Origin: Blastocatellia bacterium
Lineage (GTDB): Bacteria; Acidobacteriota; Blastocatellia; Chloracidobacteriales; Chloracidobacteriaceae
Length of the DNA: 64,000 nucleotides
Reading direction: 5' to 3'
Assembly (NCBI GenBank): GCA_019695185.1
Contig: JAIBAN010000018.1
Location: 28,441 to 92,440 of the forward strand
Shown here piece by piece: positions 63,931-64,000 of the stretch. The position numbers and the translations under genes were made by a program. Every line of letters begins with the position of its first letter. The first letter of the stretch is position 1. Under the pieces are notes generated by a model. The model had not been told where the DNA came from and did no database searches. It saw only the letters and a program-made list of their open reading frames with translations.

Positions 63931-64000
63931 TTTCGAATATCAGCAGATTTGAAGCTCTGGATGGGGCTTTCATTGTCAATTGCCCATTGTCAATTATCCA

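Overview
This window looks like a chromosomal segment of an Acidobacteriota bacterium, perhaps class Blastocatellia. The main clue is a secreted protein with the VWFA-related domain typical of Acidobacteria (679-2790). Secreted TPR-CHAT proteins, FG-GAP/dockerin and alpha-2-macroglobulin proteins and moderate GC content fit this. The taxonomy is inferred, not tested. I see no rRNA, CRISPR array, transposase or phage module. There is one degenerate tRNA-Thr-like sequence.

Layout. 1-4.5 kb: the end of a CaiB-type CoA-transferase, a tRNA-like sequence, the VWA protein and an acyl-CoA dehydrogenase. 4.7-13.9 kb (minus): an ankyrin protein, a 1361-residue TPR-CHAT protein, a methyltransferase, and an XRE-cupin regulator coupled to an SLBB export protein. 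14-21 kb: a membrane Ser/Thr kinase with a beta-helix ectodomain, an ECF sigma/anti-sigma pair, a small exported protein that shares the anti-sigma C-terminal module, a PaaG-like isomerase and a CpdA-like phosphodiesterase. 21-25.6 kb: the glyoxylate shunt (aceB, aceA) with a divergent RamB/ScfR-type regulator. 25.7-40.3 kb: WD40 and beta-propeller secreted proteins, an FG-GAP/dockerin protein, a LytS/LytTR-type two-component system and a second TPR-CHAT lipoprotein. 40.7-43.9 kb: a ubiquitin-like/E1/rhodanese fusion, a JAMM peptidase and CysM, which look like a CysO-CysM-Mec cysteine pathway. 44.2-52.4 kb: a frameshifted small gene, a HAD phosphatase, carB coupled to a putative zinc peptidase, psuG and htpG. 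52.6-64 kb (minus): a giant alpha-2-macroglobulin and a VWA/BatA-like membrane-protein operon.

Two regulatory patterns stand out. First, a 20-bp perfect palindrome (ATTGTCCGAGCTCGGACAAT) occurs seven times, only between genes, and in pairs before the CoA-transferase and the acyl-CoA dehydrogenase. Second, LytTR-type direct repeats with identical 20-bp periodicity lie upstream of the LytTR regulator and of the FG-GAP/dockerin gene, which suggests autoregulation plus a direct target.

The intergenic DNA is rich in heptanucleotide arrays (GGGTTCA, GGACTGA, GATTTGC, GAAGGCA types). Four of the five convergent gene gaps longer than 100 bp carry an inverted heptamer array. Several arrays supply stop codons, and one four-unit array lies inside the 5' coding region of the histidine kinase, where a change in copy number would shift the frame.

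The most interesting system is the Ubl-E1-rhodanese fusion. Its diglycine is internal (residues 90-91) and the gene sits 6 bp after a JAMM peptidase gene, so the carrier probably has to be released by proteolysis.
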